A stretch of DNA of 64,000 bases, from positions 79,296 to 143,295 of the forward strand of contig CANSMW010000001.1 of assembly GCA_947648215.1 (NCBI GenBank), written 5' to 3'. This document shows positions 9,311-18,516 of the stretch, in pieces. The notes under the pieces were generated by a model. It had not been told where the DNA came from, ran no database searches, and saw nothing but the letters and a program-made list of their open reading frames with translations. This DNA is from an uncultured Clostridium sp. GTDB lineage: Bacteria; Bacillota; Clostridia; TANB77; CAG-508. Position 1 is the stretch's first letter; each line of letters opens with the position of its first letter. A program made the translations under genes and the position numbers.

Positions 9311-9934
9311 TTATGTTTTATTTCTTTTATTAATCTCTTCCACTACTTTATATACGCTTGTATGTGGATTCGCTTCCTCTGAATCAATTGTTTGTCCATT
9401 TTTTACGTGGTTCTTTTCAATCCTTTCTGCATTTTCTATTGCTTCCAATGTTTTATCTTTTATTAAGAGATATACATTCATTTCTTCTGAATATCCCTTG
9501 ATTTTTCTTTTCAATTCATCTTTTACCTGTTTACTACTTTGATACTTTCTCGCTGTTTTTTCATAATGCAATATGTACCAATATTCAAATGTAGGAGTTG
9601 AGGTAATTAATTCAATATTATTTTTTCTACAAATCTCTTTTACTGTTTCTAGTTGTCCTTGCTTATTTTGATTTATATCTGTATCGATTAACAGGTATAT
9701 TTTATCTCCGTATTCAATACTAATATCTTCCTTTTTTATAAAGTTCACTAAATCATTCGCCATTCCAATTGGATCTGTATGTATTCCTGTAGAGAATTTT
9801 ATAATACATTCTCTACTAGAAAAATTTTTAAAATATGTCGTTTCTGTTTTATTCTTTCCCTCACACCCTATTGCAATAACAGATTTTCTCTCTTTTTTGT
9901 TACAATTTCTTTTTCTTTGTTCTAATCTTCCCAT
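9311..9934 (-). CDS. RloB-like protein of an ATPase/RloB pair
   Basis: 207 residues. The sequence resembles the RloB family: an early AIGCEGKNKTETTYF (E of a TOPRIM-like fold at residues ~25-30), then IYLLIDTDINQNKQG and a TPTFEYWYILHYE block that is typical for RloB/AbiLii-type proteins. Its start overlaps the upstream ATPase by 13 nt, so the two are translationally coupled. Families of this kind, paired with an AAA_15/21 ATPase, occur in restriction loci and in abortive-infection systems of the AbiL type. A nuclease activity is inferred only. Confidence 0.75.
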   Translation of the reverse strand: MGRLEQRKRNCNKKERKSVIAIGCEGKNKTETTYFKNFSSRECIIKFSTGIHTDPIGMANDLVNFIKKEDISIEYGDKIYLLIDTDINQNKQGQLETVKEICRKNNIELITSTPTFEYWYILHYEKTARKYQSSKQVKDELKRKIKGYSEEMNVYLLIKDKTLEAIENAERIEKNHVKNGQTIDSEEANPHTSVYKVVEEINKRNKT

Positions 9935-11190
9935 AGGCTGTCACCCGTCACCAAAAATGGAATTGCACCATACCTTCCATTTAAATACCCTTTTTGAATA
10001 TTTTCTGTTTTTCTAACAGAAAAATCATCTAATGGATATAGGTCAGTCGTTCCCTTTTTTGGTTCCTTTTCTACAAACCATATTTGATCTCTTCTAAAAT
10101 TATCTAGTGATAACAAATTTGTATCATGCGTATTAAATATTAATTGCGCATTATTTTTATTTGTTTTGCTGTCGTTAAACAATTTTATGATAAATTCTAC
10201 TAATAATGGATGTAAACTCTTGTCTATTTCATCAACAATAACTACTTTTCCTTGTTCAAAAGCTTCTTTTAAGACTGGGCTAAAGAAAAATAAGCTTTGT
10301 GTTCCTAAGGATTCTTCTTGCAAATTCAATTCATAATTTTGTTTATTTCCGTTTTCCTGTTCTATCTCATGAAAAGTAGATATTTTTATTTCTTTTTGTA
10401 CAATATTTTCAGGTGAAATGTTGACATTGGTAAGTGCTATAACATTATTAATATTGGTATCTTTAACTTCAAAATTATAGTCTTTTATAAGAATATCTGC
10501 TTGTTTTAGTAAATTAATTGTAAATTTTTTTAAGTTTCCTTCCTTATCACTTGCAAATTTATCGAATGCATAGCCACTTACATTTTCATAATCATTATAT
10601 GTGTCTATATCTTCCGAAAACCATATATATGCATCTTTTGTTTTCTGATAGTTCCACGCAGTTGCTGTCGATAAAAATAGTTTTTTTTCTGTGTTTTTAG
10701 TTGCTAATTCACTCAACTTACTTTGTTCTGATTGAGTAAATTTATATTCATCTACATTTTTTCTTTCAAAAATTAGGCTTGGTTTTGCTGATAAATATTG
10801 ATATAAGTATTCTGTATATATTCTGTTTACATCAGCTGAAAAACCATATATATATTTAATGCTATTTTTTATAAAAACAAATTTAAATTCGCAAGGTTCA
10901 TTTACTGTTTTTGAATCAAATTTAAAAGGTTTCATTTCTATTAACGATTCATTAATATTTCTTAAGTTTGACCTTCTAACCATTAAAATTGCTGCCGTTA
11001 ATGCTCTCATAAAATTCGTTTTTCCCGAAGCATTTGCACCATAAATAGCAGTTGATTTTAAATATCTTTCACCTGTTTTCTTATCTTTTATAAGATTTTC
11101 AATATTTTCATCCCCATTACCTGCTACCATACTAAACGTTATTTCATCTTTTATTGACATGAAATTTTTTACACTAAATTCTACTAACAT
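9922..11190 (-). CDS. AAA_15/21 family ATPase (RloA/AbiLi-like)
   Basis: 422 residues of the OLD/ABC-like ATPase type. It begins MLVEFSVKNFMSIKDEITFS, with Walker A at YGANASGKTNFM (residues ~49-60), a QEESLGTQSLFFF signature-like block near 290, Walker B VVIVDEIDKSLHP near 320 and a switch histidine in FNTHDTNLL. Start is set by AAGGAGG 9 nt upstream. It forms an operon with the RloB-like gene below. Such pairs are candidate phage-defence modules in which the ATPase senses infection and controls the partner; no experiment supports this here. Confidence 0.8.
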   Translation of the reverse strand: MLVEFSVKNFMSIKDEITFSMVAGNGDENIENLIKDKKTGERYLKSTAIYGANASGKTNFMRALTAAILMVRRSNLRNINESLIEMKPFKFDSKTVNEPCEFKFVFIKNSIKYIYGFSADVNRIYTEYLYQYLSAKPSLIFERKNVDEYKFTQSEQSKLSELATKNTEKKLFLSTATAWNYQKTKDAYIWFSEDIDTYNDYENVSGYAFDKFASDKEGNLKKFTINLLKQADILIKDYNFEVKDTNINNVIALTNVNISPENIVQKEIKISTFHEIEQENGNKQNYELNLQEESLGTQSLFFFSPVLKEAFEQGKVVIVDEIDKSLHPLLVEFIIKLFNDSKTNKNNAQLIFNTHDTNLLSLDNFRRDQIWFVEKEPKKGTTDLYPLDDFSVRKTENIQKGYLNGRYGAIPFLVTGDSLWED

Positions 11191-11210
11191 AAAAATTTCC
11201 TCCTTGCTAT

Positions 11211-11239
11211 ATTATATTACGGAATTCCTAATTTGTAAA
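11211..11239 (-). promoter_or_regulatory. Promoter of the ATPase/RloB pair
   Basis: On the minus strand TTTACA, 17-nt spacer, TATAAT, ending 21 nt before the ATPase start codon. The module thus appears to have its own promoter. Confidence 0.65.
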
Positions 11240-11314
11240 TATTTTTCAGTATTATTTTTATGCTTTTTGCAGATTTTATGCATTTTTCAAATAAATATTA
11301 TTATTTTTTTATTT

Positions 11315-12133
11315 TTAACCTTTCTTTCTCCCAAATTTCCTATACCCAAGATAACCCGCACCACCTAATACGCCTAGTGCCACTACCGTACCTACTGCAC
11401 TGCCTCCATCCTCTTCTTTCGCCATGGTATTTGTGCTATTATTCCCATTCACGCTAGCGACTGATTGCTCTGTCTTTACCGCATTCTCCTCTGGTTTTAC
11501 TGGTTCCTTTACAGTAACTCTAACAGTACTACTTTTCCCATTTGCCGTAGTGGCTGTTATATCTACTACTCCACTTTTCTTAGCGACAACTTCTCCGTTT
11601 GCGTTGATGCTTGCAATATCCTCGCTACTGGATTTCCATGTGATTGTTTTATTGGTAGTATTTTCTGGTGTTATACTTGCCGTTAATGTTTGGCTTTCGC
11701 CTACTTCCATAGTTTGTAGTTTTTGTTCTATATTAATTTCAGTTGCTACAACCGTGGTATCTTTTTTCGTAACTTCTTTTACATTTGTTTTCGTATTGCT
11801 ATTTGTATTTGTTTTTGTGCTTGTATTGGATTTTGTTTCGGTTTTTGTGCTTGTGTTAGATTTTGTCTCGGTTTTTGAATTTGAGGATGAACCCGATGAA
11901 GTAGTTTGTTTTGCCCCTGTTGTTGCATATGGGCAAACTCCATTTGGATGTAAATGTGCTGGATGTCCTCCACAGTGGTAGTGGTAGCTTCCTAATCCAC
12001 TTTTGTTTTGGTTATCTTTATGCCCTCCGCTTGAATCAGTTCTTCCTGAATGGGCATACGTGTTTAAGCTTATAGATACTACGGCAATTATCATTAGTAC
12101 AATGGATAATAATTTTCTTTGCTTGTTTTTCAT
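11315..12133 (-). CDS. Secreted YHYH-motif protein with Big_2 domain and C-terminal anchor
   Basis: 272 residues. A signal peptide (residues 1-27, hydrophobic core LLSIVLMIIAVVSISL, cleavage after TYA) precedes a His/Cys-rich stretch HSGRTDSSGGH...SYHYHCGGHPAHLHPNG, the 'YHYH' motif of small exported proteins. A Thr/Ser-rich linker with repeats of TETKSNTSTK follows (~75-120), then one bacterial Ig-like (Big_2) domain (~130-210; MEVGESQTLTASITPENTTN), and a C-terminal hydrophobic segment GTVVALGVLGGAGYLG with basic tail. It is probably membrane- or wall-anchored on the cell surface; the histidines may bind metal. It is not in an obvious operon. Confidence 0.75.
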   Translation of the reverse strand: MKNKQRKLLSIVLMIIAVVSISLNTYAHSGRTDSSGGHKDNQNKSGLGSYHYHCGGHPAHLHPNGVCPYATTGAKQTTSSGSSSNSKTETKSNTSTKTETKSNTSTKTNTNSNTKTNVKEVTKKDTTVVATEINIEQKLQTMEVGESQTLTASITPENTTNKTITWKSSSEDIASINANGEVVAKKSGVVDITATTANGKSSTVRVTVKEPVKPEENAVKTEQSVASVNGNNSTNTMAKEEDGGSAVGTVVALGVLGGAGYLGYRKFGRKKG

Positions 12134-12169
12134 GCTTGGTCCCCCTCATTTTCGACATATTTCGACAAT

Positions 12170-12198
12170 ATTATATAAAGAAAAACAGCGAAACACAA
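12170..12198 (-). promoter_or_regulatory. Promoter of the YHYH protein gene
   Basis: TTGTGT, 17-nt spacer, TATAAT on the minus strand, 36 nt before the start codon. It overlaps the terminator hairpin of the upstream ATPase gene. Confidence 0.45.
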
Positions 12199-12216
12199 TG
12201 ATTTTCGCCGTTTTTC
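12180..12216 (-). terminator. Terminator of the first AAA_14/DUF4143 gene
   Basis: A 14-bp stem (GAAAAACGGCGAAA with TTTCGCTGTTTTTC, one G-U pair) and a nine-base loop, about 85 nt after the ATPase stop. The stem's right arm is itself T-rich. Confidence 0.6.
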
Positions 12217-12300
12217 TTTTCCACTTACTTCCATTTTGCAATTTTAATATCGTAATTATCACAATATAAATTCCTATTTTAGGGGCTTTTGCTTTTCTCC

Positions 12301-13611
12301 TTAACTCAATTCAATAATCTTTTCAATATTTCCAATCATATATAGTGGAATATTAATTAGCCATTCTTCCTTTCGATAATCCGCCATAGATGTGCGTACA
12401 TTTATTTTCGTATTATATTTCGCCACAAAACTCTTCAAACTTTTTGCCATTAAATTTTCATTTGCTTTTACTTCAATTGGTATATTATTCCTTCCTATTT
12501 GCACAATATAATCTAACTCCGCAATTCCTTTATCCGATGACCAATAAAAAATTGGTATACTTGTATTTGCTTTTAGTTCTTCTAGGACAAATTGTTCTGT
12601 CAGTGCTCCTTTGAATTCAACAAATATTTCATCACCCTCTAATAAAGTCATTGCATCTACTTTTGCCATTGCTGCCAATAATCCAATATCCAATATATAT
12701 AATTTGAATGCACTAAAATCTTGATATGCGGATAATGGTATTTTGCAATCATTTACTCGGTTGATTTGGTAGACTAATCCACAGTCTATCAACCATGCTA
12801 GTGCTAATTCATATTCTCGTGCTCTTGCGCCTTCTTTAATTAATCCATATATAAATTTTTTATTTTCTTTGGCAAGTTGCGTTGGGATGTTATTCCATAA
12901 TTGCCTAATCCTTGGAACAATAGCATTAGGTGCATGTTTTGAGAAATCCTGCTCGTAAGATTCTAGCAATCTATTTTGTATATTTCTTACTTTTTTAAAA
13001 TCTTTTTCTTGGATATATGAGGTAACAACTGCTGGCATTCCTCCAATAAAATAGTATTGTTTCAAATAGTCTTTAAGCTTATTTGAAAATGCTGAAATTA
13101 GTAAGAAGTCGTTACTGTCTACCAATTTTACTAGTTCTTCTTCTCCTAATGCAATTAAAAATTCTTTAAAATTTAATGGATACAAGTCTAAAAATTCTAC
13201 TTTTCCTACTGGAAATGATGTTCCTTGGTGTAGTGCTACTCCTAATAAAGAGCCAGCTGCTACAACATGATATTCATTTGCATTTTCATAAAAATATTTT
13301 AACGAAGATAAAGCACTTGGTATTTCTTGCACTTCATCAAATATAATAAGTGTATTTTCTTTTTCTATATTAACTCCTGATTCTATTTTTAATCCTTGTA
13401 CAATTCTTTCAATATCTAAATCCCCTTCAAATAATTTTCTCATTCTTTCATTATCATCAAAATTAATATATGCGCACTTTTCATAAAAATTTTTTCCAAA
13501 TTCTTTCATAAGCCAAGTTTTCCCAACTTGTCTTGCTCCTCTTATAATTAATGGCATTCTATCTTTCGTATTTTTCCATTCTTCTAATTGTTTTATTGCT
13601 TGCCTATACAT
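12301..13611 (-). CDS. AAA_14/DUF4143 ATPase, paralogue A
   Basis: 436 residues. Walker A is RGARQVGKTWL (residues ~24-34), Walker B LIIFDEVQEI (~93-102), followed by a GSLLG sensor region and the DUF4143 half, where an LDIGLLAAMA segment and EFKGALTEQFVLEEL lead to a C-terminal nuclease-like fold with the pattern IFYWSSDKGIAELDYIVQ and PIEVKAN (D, E, K). Function of this widespread family is unknown; a PD-(D/E)xK-like C-terminus suggests nucleic-acid processing. A paralogue lies immediately upstream, in the same orientation. Confidence 0.85.
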   Translation of the reverse strand: MYRQAIKQLEEWKNTKDRMPLIIRGARQVGKTWLMKEFGKNFYEKCAYINFDDNERMRKLFEGDLDIERIVQGLKIESGVNIEKENTLIIFDEVQEIPSALSSLKYFYENANEYHVVAAGSLLGVALHQGTSFPVGKVEFLDLYPLNFKEFLIALGEEELVKLVDSNDFLLISAFSNKLKDYLKQYYFIGGMPAVVTSYIQEKDFKKVRNIQNRLLESYEQDFSKHAPNAIVPRIRQLWNNIPTQLAKENKKFIYGLIKEGARAREYELALAWLIDCGLVYQINRVNDCKIPLSAYQDFSAFKLYILDIGLLAAMAKVDAMTLLEGDEIFVEFKGALTEQFVLEELKANTSIPIFYWSSDKGIAELDYIVQIGRNNIPIEVKANENLMAKSLKSFVAKYNTKINVRTSMADYRKEEWLINIPLYMIGNIEKIIELS

Positions 13612-13649
13612 TTTATCACCCTCTATCTATTATATGTATATTATAACAT

Positions 13650-13687
13650 AAAAATCACAAAATTCAAACGAATTTTGTGATTTTTCT
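13650..13687 (-). terminator. Terminator-like hairpin, copy 1 of 2
   Basis: A perfect 13-bp stem (AATCACAAAATTC / GAATTTTGTGATT) with a 4-nt loop, flanked by A- and T-runs, so it can end transcription in either direction. It lies 83 nt after the stop of the second ATPase gene. The same ~37-bp sequence recurs at 15299-15335. Confidence 0.75.
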
Positions 13688-13769
13688 CACATTTTGTAAA
13701 TGATTATCGTGATGCATTGCACATTTATCAAACGAATTTCATTTCCATATAAGGTCCATCTTCTAATTT

Positions 13770-15074
13770 CTATTTGATACAAAATGCTGCATACAATGGA
13801 ATGGATTTAATTCCATTTGTAAATCCAAAGTTTTTTGTTGATACCCTTACCCCATATTTCGGATTATATTTTTCCATATAGACTTTTAAACTTTTTGATT
13901 GTGTATTATCGCTTGCTTTTACTTCAACTGGAATAATTCCGTCTTCATTATATAGTACGAAATCGATTTCTGCTTTATTACCAGATTGCCAATAATATAA
14001 GGGAATATTATTGGTTGCTAACTGTATAGCAATATAGTTTTCTGCTATCACTCCTTTAAACATCATATCTAAATTAAGCATAATATCTCTATACGCTATT
14101 TGTGATAACTCTGTAAATATTCCTGTATCGCTAAAATATAATTTGAATTTCTCTGTATTTTCGTATGGCTTTAATGGTATTTCTATTTTGTTTAGTAAAT
14201 TGCACTTATATACCATTTTACTTGACACTAACCAATCAATTGCTGATTCATAACTACTTTTGGTTGCTCCTTCTTTTAATAATGAATATCGAAATTTTTT
14301 GTCTTCTTTTCCTAATTGTTTTGGTATGCTATTATATACTGTTTCTATTTTAACAGTTTCTGATGAGTTCGTTGTATATTTTCCCATGTCTGTAATATAG
14401 GAAGATATAATCGATTGTAGTTCTATTGGGTTATATAACATAATGTCTGTGTTCTTTTTTATAAATTCTTTTACACAAGCTGGCATCCCCCCTATACACA
14501 AATAATATCGATATAATTCTATTAATTTGTCATGTATAATTAGCGGTTCTAATGTTTGGTACGATTCTTTTATTGCCTCTACCCACATGTCTTTTTTTAG
14601 TGCTAATAAAAATTCTTCAAAATCCATAGGGTACATATTTCTTATGAGCACTTTTCCTACTGGAAATGAGGATCGAAATCGGTTTAATTTTACTTCTAAT
14701 AGGCTTCCAGTGCATATAATTTTATAGGGTAAAGCATGTTCACAAAAGTATTTTAGTGAAGTAATTGCTCTTTCGGAAACTTGGATCTCGTCAAAAAACA
14801 AAATGGTATCCTCTACATTAATTTTTATATCTTTATATAGCTCTATATTTTTTATTATTTCTTCTGGTTGTAGTGTTTGTTCAAAAACCATTTTAATTTT
14901 TTCTTCTAAATCTAAATTAATATAGACATATTCTTTAAAATTCTCTTTACAAAATTGATTAATTAAATATGTTTTTCCAATTTGTCTTGCACCAATTATC
15001 ATTAAAGGAATTTCTATTTGATTATCTTTCCATTCTTTTAAAGTTTGATAAAATTTTCTTTCCATTTCAAACAC
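13770..15074 (-). CDS. AAA_14/DUF4143 ATPase, paralogue B
   Basis: 434 residues, clearly related to the gene below but divergent. Walker A IGARQIGKTYL (residues ~27-37), Walker B ILFFDEIQVS (~93-102), GSLLEVKLNR, and a C-terminal nuclease-like part with PLYYWQSGNKAEIDFVLY and IPVEVKASDN. No standard stop or frameshift is seen. Two adjacent copies separated only by a terminator suggest tandem duplication or stepwise gain of related cassettes. Role unknown. Confidence 0.85.
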   Translation of the reverse strand: MFEMERKFYQTLKEWKDNQIEIPLMIIGARQIGKTYLINQFCKENFKEYVYINLDLEEKIKMVFEQTLQPEEIIKNIELYKDIKINVEDTILFFDEIQVSERAITSLKYFCEHALPYKIICTGSLLEVKLNRFRSSFPVGKVLIRNMYPMDFEEFLLALKKDMWVEAIKESYQTLEPLIIHDKLIELYRYYLCIGGMPACVKEFIKKNTDIMLYNPIELQSIISSYITDMGKYTTNSSETVKIETVYNSIPKQLGKEDKKFRYSLLKEGATKSSYESAIDWLVSSKMVYKCNLLNKIEIPLKPYENTEKFKLYFSDTGIFTELSQIAYRDIMLNLDMMFKGVIAENYIAIQLATNNIPLYYWQSGNKAEIDFVLYNEDGIIPVEVKASDNTQSKSLKVYMEKYNPKYGVRVSTKNFGFTNGIKSIPLYAAFCIK

Positions 15075-15123
15075 GTCTTACTTATAATATACACTTTTTT
15101 ATAAAAAAATGCAACTTTTGGGT

Positions 15124-15296
15124 ACCACTTTTTAAGTAAAAATCAAACTTTTTAATACCACTTTTTATCAAACATTAAACTTTTTAATATCACTTTCTTA
15201 CAAAAACTCATGTTTTTTATACCACTTTTGTTTTAAAATTACATATTTTCGATACCACTTTTGTTGCAAAATTGCATGTTTTTGACACCACTTTTT
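15124..15296. repeat. Degenerate 32-33-bp tandem repeat
   Basis: Five units start with ACCACTTTT or a near match (15124, 15157, 15189, 15221, 15254), plus a partial sixth at 15287. Each unit then has an A-rich centre and a T-run followed by AAT/TAT/GAT/GAC. No start codon or ORF explains the array. It fills the space between the LCP gene's terminator and paralogue B. Confidence 0.75.
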
Positions 15297-15298
15297 AA

Positions 15299-15335
15299 AA
15301 AAATCACAAAATTCAAACGAATTTTGTGATTTTTC
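15299..15335 (-). terminator. Terminator-like hairpin, copy 2 of 2
   Basis: Identical 13-bp stem and loop to 13650-13687, placed 28 nt after the LCP gene's stop codon. Similarity extends a few bases into the flank. Confidence 0.75.
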
Positions 15336-15362
15336 TAACATTTTATAAACAAACGCTTTATT

Positions 15363-16430
15363 TTATTTACTATACCCCGTCTTCTTCACAATCTTATTGC
15401 TAATTTCCTTTACCTTCTCACTTGGCTCATAATTGCTTTGTCCATATACTTTTTGGTGTAGTTCTCTTACATTAGACTCTAGTGTAATTGGTGGTCCATA
15501 CCATACGCCATTAATAGTTGCTCCTTTTGTGTTATATGGCCAACCGGTACTGTCTACAATTTTATAGGTTGCTACTTGTGGTGCAAGGGATAGGATTTCT
15601 CCAGAATTTATATTGGTATATACTACTGGAAGTAGTTTATCGGCTAATGAGTTTAGTTGTGTTACACTCATTTTCTTTGCCTTGTTCATTACTGCCATCA
15701 TAATATCTCTCATTCTTTCCGTACGTTTGTAGTCTCCTCCTGCTGTATAACGAATTCTTCCATAAGCTAATGCTTGTACACCATTTAGATTTTGAGTTCC
15801 CGCTTTGGTAATATGGTTTGCATTATGTTTGGTTACTTTGTTAATTTCATCAATATAACCATTAATGTATTTTAACTCACTATTGGTAATCTCCATACTA
15901 ACTCCACCAACGGCATTTACAATATCAACAACCGAATCAAAGTTAACGGTTACAAATTCTTTTATGTTTAAGTCTAGGTTTGTGTTTAGGGTACTCATAG
16001 CAAGAGCCGCTCCTCCATAGGAATAGGCATGTGTTACTTTATCTAGGCTTCTTCCAGTTAGTTCTAAATAGGTATCACGGTAAACTGAGGTTAGTTTTAC
16101 CTCTTTATTTTTTTCATCAATAGTTGCTAGTATAATACAATCACTTCTTGTTCCTTTTTCTAATTGATTGCTTCTACTATCTACTCCAAATATTGCAATG
16201 GTACGGTATCCATTTAGTTTGTCGTCTACTCCCTCGTTTACTTCAATTTGACTTTCGTCAATTTCGACATAATTTAGTTTTCCTAATTTATCTTGTACAT
16301 ACCAAAATCCTATTCCTGCTACAATTCCTACTAGTATTACTAAAATTACTAAAATAATTAGCATGATTTTTCCAAATTTTCGTAATCCTGTTTTTTTCTT
16401 TTTTTCTTTTCTTGTTTCATTTTCTCTCAT
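15363..16430 (-). CDS. LytR-CpsA-Psr (LCP) family glycopolymer ligase
   Basis: 355 residues. A basic cytoplasmic tail and one membrane helix (LRKFGKIMLIILVILVILVG, ~16-38) anchor an extracellular LCP domain with IAIFGVDSRSNQ, SVYRDTYLEL, THAYSYGG and the late QALAYGRIRYTAGGDYKRTERM, including the arginines that bind the polyprenyl pyrophosphate. LCP enzymes attach wall teichoic acid or capsule to peptidoglycan, so this protein could act on the polymers of either glycan cluster. I start at ATG 16430, preceded by AAGGAAG; the frame is open to a GTG at 16448. Confidence 0.88.
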   Translation of the reverse strand: MRENETRKEKKKKTGLRKFGKIMLIILVILVILVGIVAGIGFWYVQDKLGKLNYVEIDESQIEVNEGVDDKLNGYRTIAIFGVDSRSNQLEKGTRSDCIILATIDEKNKEVKLTSVYRDTYLELTGRSLDKVTHAYSYGGAALAMSTLNTNLDLNIKEFVTVNFDSVVDIVNAVGGVSMEITNSELKYINGYIDEINKVTKHNANHITKAGTQNLNGVQALAYGRIRYTAGGDYKRTERMRDIMMAVMNKAKKMSVTQLNSLADKLLPVVYTNINSGEILSLAPQVATYKIVDSTGWPYNTKGATINGVWYGPPITLESNVRELHQKVYGQSNYEPSEKVKEISNKIVKKTGYSK

Positions 16431-16484
16431 AATTTCTTCCTTTCTCACTTTTTCCTATTTCCCCTTTTTATTTTTATAAAAAAT

Positions 16485-18201
16485 TTACATTTTTTCTGGC
16501 ATTTCGATTCCTAATAAACCAGCTCCTAGTTTTAGCACCAAATTCGTTACATAAGTTAAATAGACTCTTGCTTTTTGCAAGGTTTTGTCCTCTACCATAA
16601 TTTTGTTTTCATTATAAAAACTACTATAGGCTTTCGCAAGGTCGATTAAATACCTTGAAAGAATGGAAGGCTCATTTTTGTTTGCCGTATTTCGAAGGGT
16701 TTCTGGGTAAGCGTATATTAGTTTTAACACCTTATATGCCTCTTGTTCGAATAGGGCTTCCATGGATACTTCTGAAAGTTTTGGAAGAGTTTGTACTTTT
16801 TTTAGTACACTATTGGTTCGTACATAGGTATATTGAATGTATGGACCAGTTTCGCCATTGAAATTTAAAATGACATCCCAATCAAAAATTTCGTCTTTTA
16901 TTCTACTGCCAGAAAGGTCGTTGTAAATCACGGCTCCAATTCCTACTTTTTTTGCACTCTCTTCTTTTTCTTCCTTCGTTAATTCTGGATTTTTTTCCTG
17001 AATAATGTTCTTAACACGTGCAATTGCTTCTTGTAGTAATTCTTCTACTTTAATAACATTTCCTTCACGTGTGGACATTTTTCCACTTTTTAAATGAACC
17101 ATTCCATAGGAAATATGCTCTAATCCTTTTTGGCATTTTTCGGATATGCCTAGTAATTTTGCTACTTCAAAAATTTGTTTAAAATGTAGATTTTGTTCAT
17201 ATGCTACTACATATAAACATTTATCAAAATCATAGGTTCTTGCACGGTAAAGAATAGCTGCTAAATCTCTTGTGGCATAAATAGTAGAACCATTGGATTT
17301 ACAAATCATACATGGTGACATGTTTTGTTCGGCTAAATCGATAATTTTAGCCCCTTCGGATTCTTCTAGCTTTCCTGTTTTTTCTAATAGTTCGATTACT
17401 TCGTTTGTTTTGTCTGCATAAAAGGCTTCTCCGTTTAAAGAGTCGAAATGAATGTTTAATAAATCATAAATACGATAAAATTCTTTCAAACTAAGGTCAC
17501 GAAACTCTTGCCAAATTTGGGTGCAATATTCGTCTCCTTGTTCTAGTTTTTTAAAATTATCTCTACATATGTCTAAAACCGCTTCCTCTTCTTTGCAAAG
17601 CTCATTAATTCTTACATAGATATCCATTAGTTGTTCGATTGGGTTTTCCTCTAAGTTGTATTCCTGTCCCCATCGTTTATAGCCTTCTATCATTTTTCCA
17701 AATTGTGTACCATAATCGCCTAAGTGGTTAATTCCTATTGTTTCATAACCAAGTGTTTGATAGATGTTATATAAGGCTCGTCCAATTAAGGTGGTTCTTA
17801 AATGCCCTATATGGAATGGTTTTGCAATATTGGGCGAGGAGTATTCCACGATTACCGTTTTTCCTTCTCCTAGTTTTTGTATGCCATAGCTTTCTTTTTT
17901 CTTTTCAATTTCGTTTAATACTTCTTTTACTAATGCTTGTTTTTGAATGGTAAAGTTTATGTATCCACCCACAATTTCTACTTTTTCAATATCTGTACCG
18001 TGAAATGGTTATTTTTTCTTTTATTTCCTCTGCAATTAACATTGGCGATTTTCCAAATTGTTTGGCAAAACGAAAACAAGGTAGTGCATAGTCTCCTTTG
18101 GTTTCGTCTTTTGGTTTTTCTATCATATCTTGTAGTTCTTCTTTTGATAGGTCGATTGCTTGTGTTAGGCACCCTGCAATCTCTTCTTTAAAATCTTTCA
18201 T
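16485..18201 (-). CDS. argS: Arginyl-tRNA synthetase, read through a +1 frameshift at CGG
   Basis: Class I synthetase that charges tRNA-Arg. Codons 1-67 (18201-18001) give the N-terminal tRNA-binding domain start, then an in-frame CGG (18000-17998) leads to a stop three codons later. Skipping the C and continuing from 17999 to 16485 gives a 571-residue protein, the usual ArgS length. The second part holds EYSSPNIAKPFHIGHLRTT (HIGH motif), the KMSTREGNV form of KMSKS, and the C-terminal anticodon-binding domain ending LLGIEMPEKM. ArgS is essential, so true loss is unlikely. That the gene for Arg charging contains the odd Arg codon is notable. Confidence 0.9.
17998..18000 (-). other. +1 frameshift site at CGG in argS
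   Basis: Coding-strand context ACC ATT TCA CGG TAC AGA TAT TGA. A one-base forward shift makes GGT ACA GAT ATT GAA AAA GTA GAA, giving the expected IEKVEIVGGYINF of ArgS. Confidence 0.85.
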
Positions 18202-18514
18202 TTTCTCTCACCTTCTTTGTTGTATTTTCTAGTCTATTCAAATTACATTCTAAGAACCCTCCGTCAGTCCTTCGGACTGCCACTACGTATAAGATATCTG
18301 TAAGACTCACTAACGTTCGTTAACAGCTATCTTAACCTCCCTTAAATAAAGGAGGCTTTTATAGGGTTAGCCTTTGTAAGAAGGTCACAGTGGTGTCATG
18401 AGTTTTGGGTATTCCCACAAACGGTGCCCCTACATATGTCCATTTCTATGTTAAAAACTTAGTATAAAGGCCCCTTTACTTAAGGGGGCTGTCGCCGATA
18501 GGCGACTGGGGGTT
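18202..18514. repeat. Repeat-rich spacer downstream of the membrane protein gene
   Basis: This 313-nt gap has no gene I can support. It contains a long, interrupted variant of the dispersed palindromic repeat (about 18252-18361, with CAGTCCTTCGGACTG and CCTCCCTTAAATAAAGGAGG palindromes), a short GGTGCCCCTACA segment resembling the repeat at 52985-53011, and a full copy of the ~50-bp repeat starting at 18466. Confidence 0.6.
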
Positions 18515-18516
18515 CT
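18466..18516 (+). repeat. Dispersed ~50-bp palindromic repeat, copy 1
   Basis: Core CCCCTTTACTTAAGGGGG, then CTGTCGCC GATA GGCGAC and TGGGGGTTCT. Its last bases touch the stop codon of the membrane protein gene. Confidence 0.85.

Noticed and set aside
11424..11981. 185-codon plus-strand ORF opposite the YHYH protein gene
   Set aside because: It mirrors the low-complexity Thr/Ser/Lys region on the other strand and has no binding site or family features.
15124..15296. CRISPR-like array
   Set aside because: Units are degenerate, directly adjacent and without spacers; no cas gene is present.
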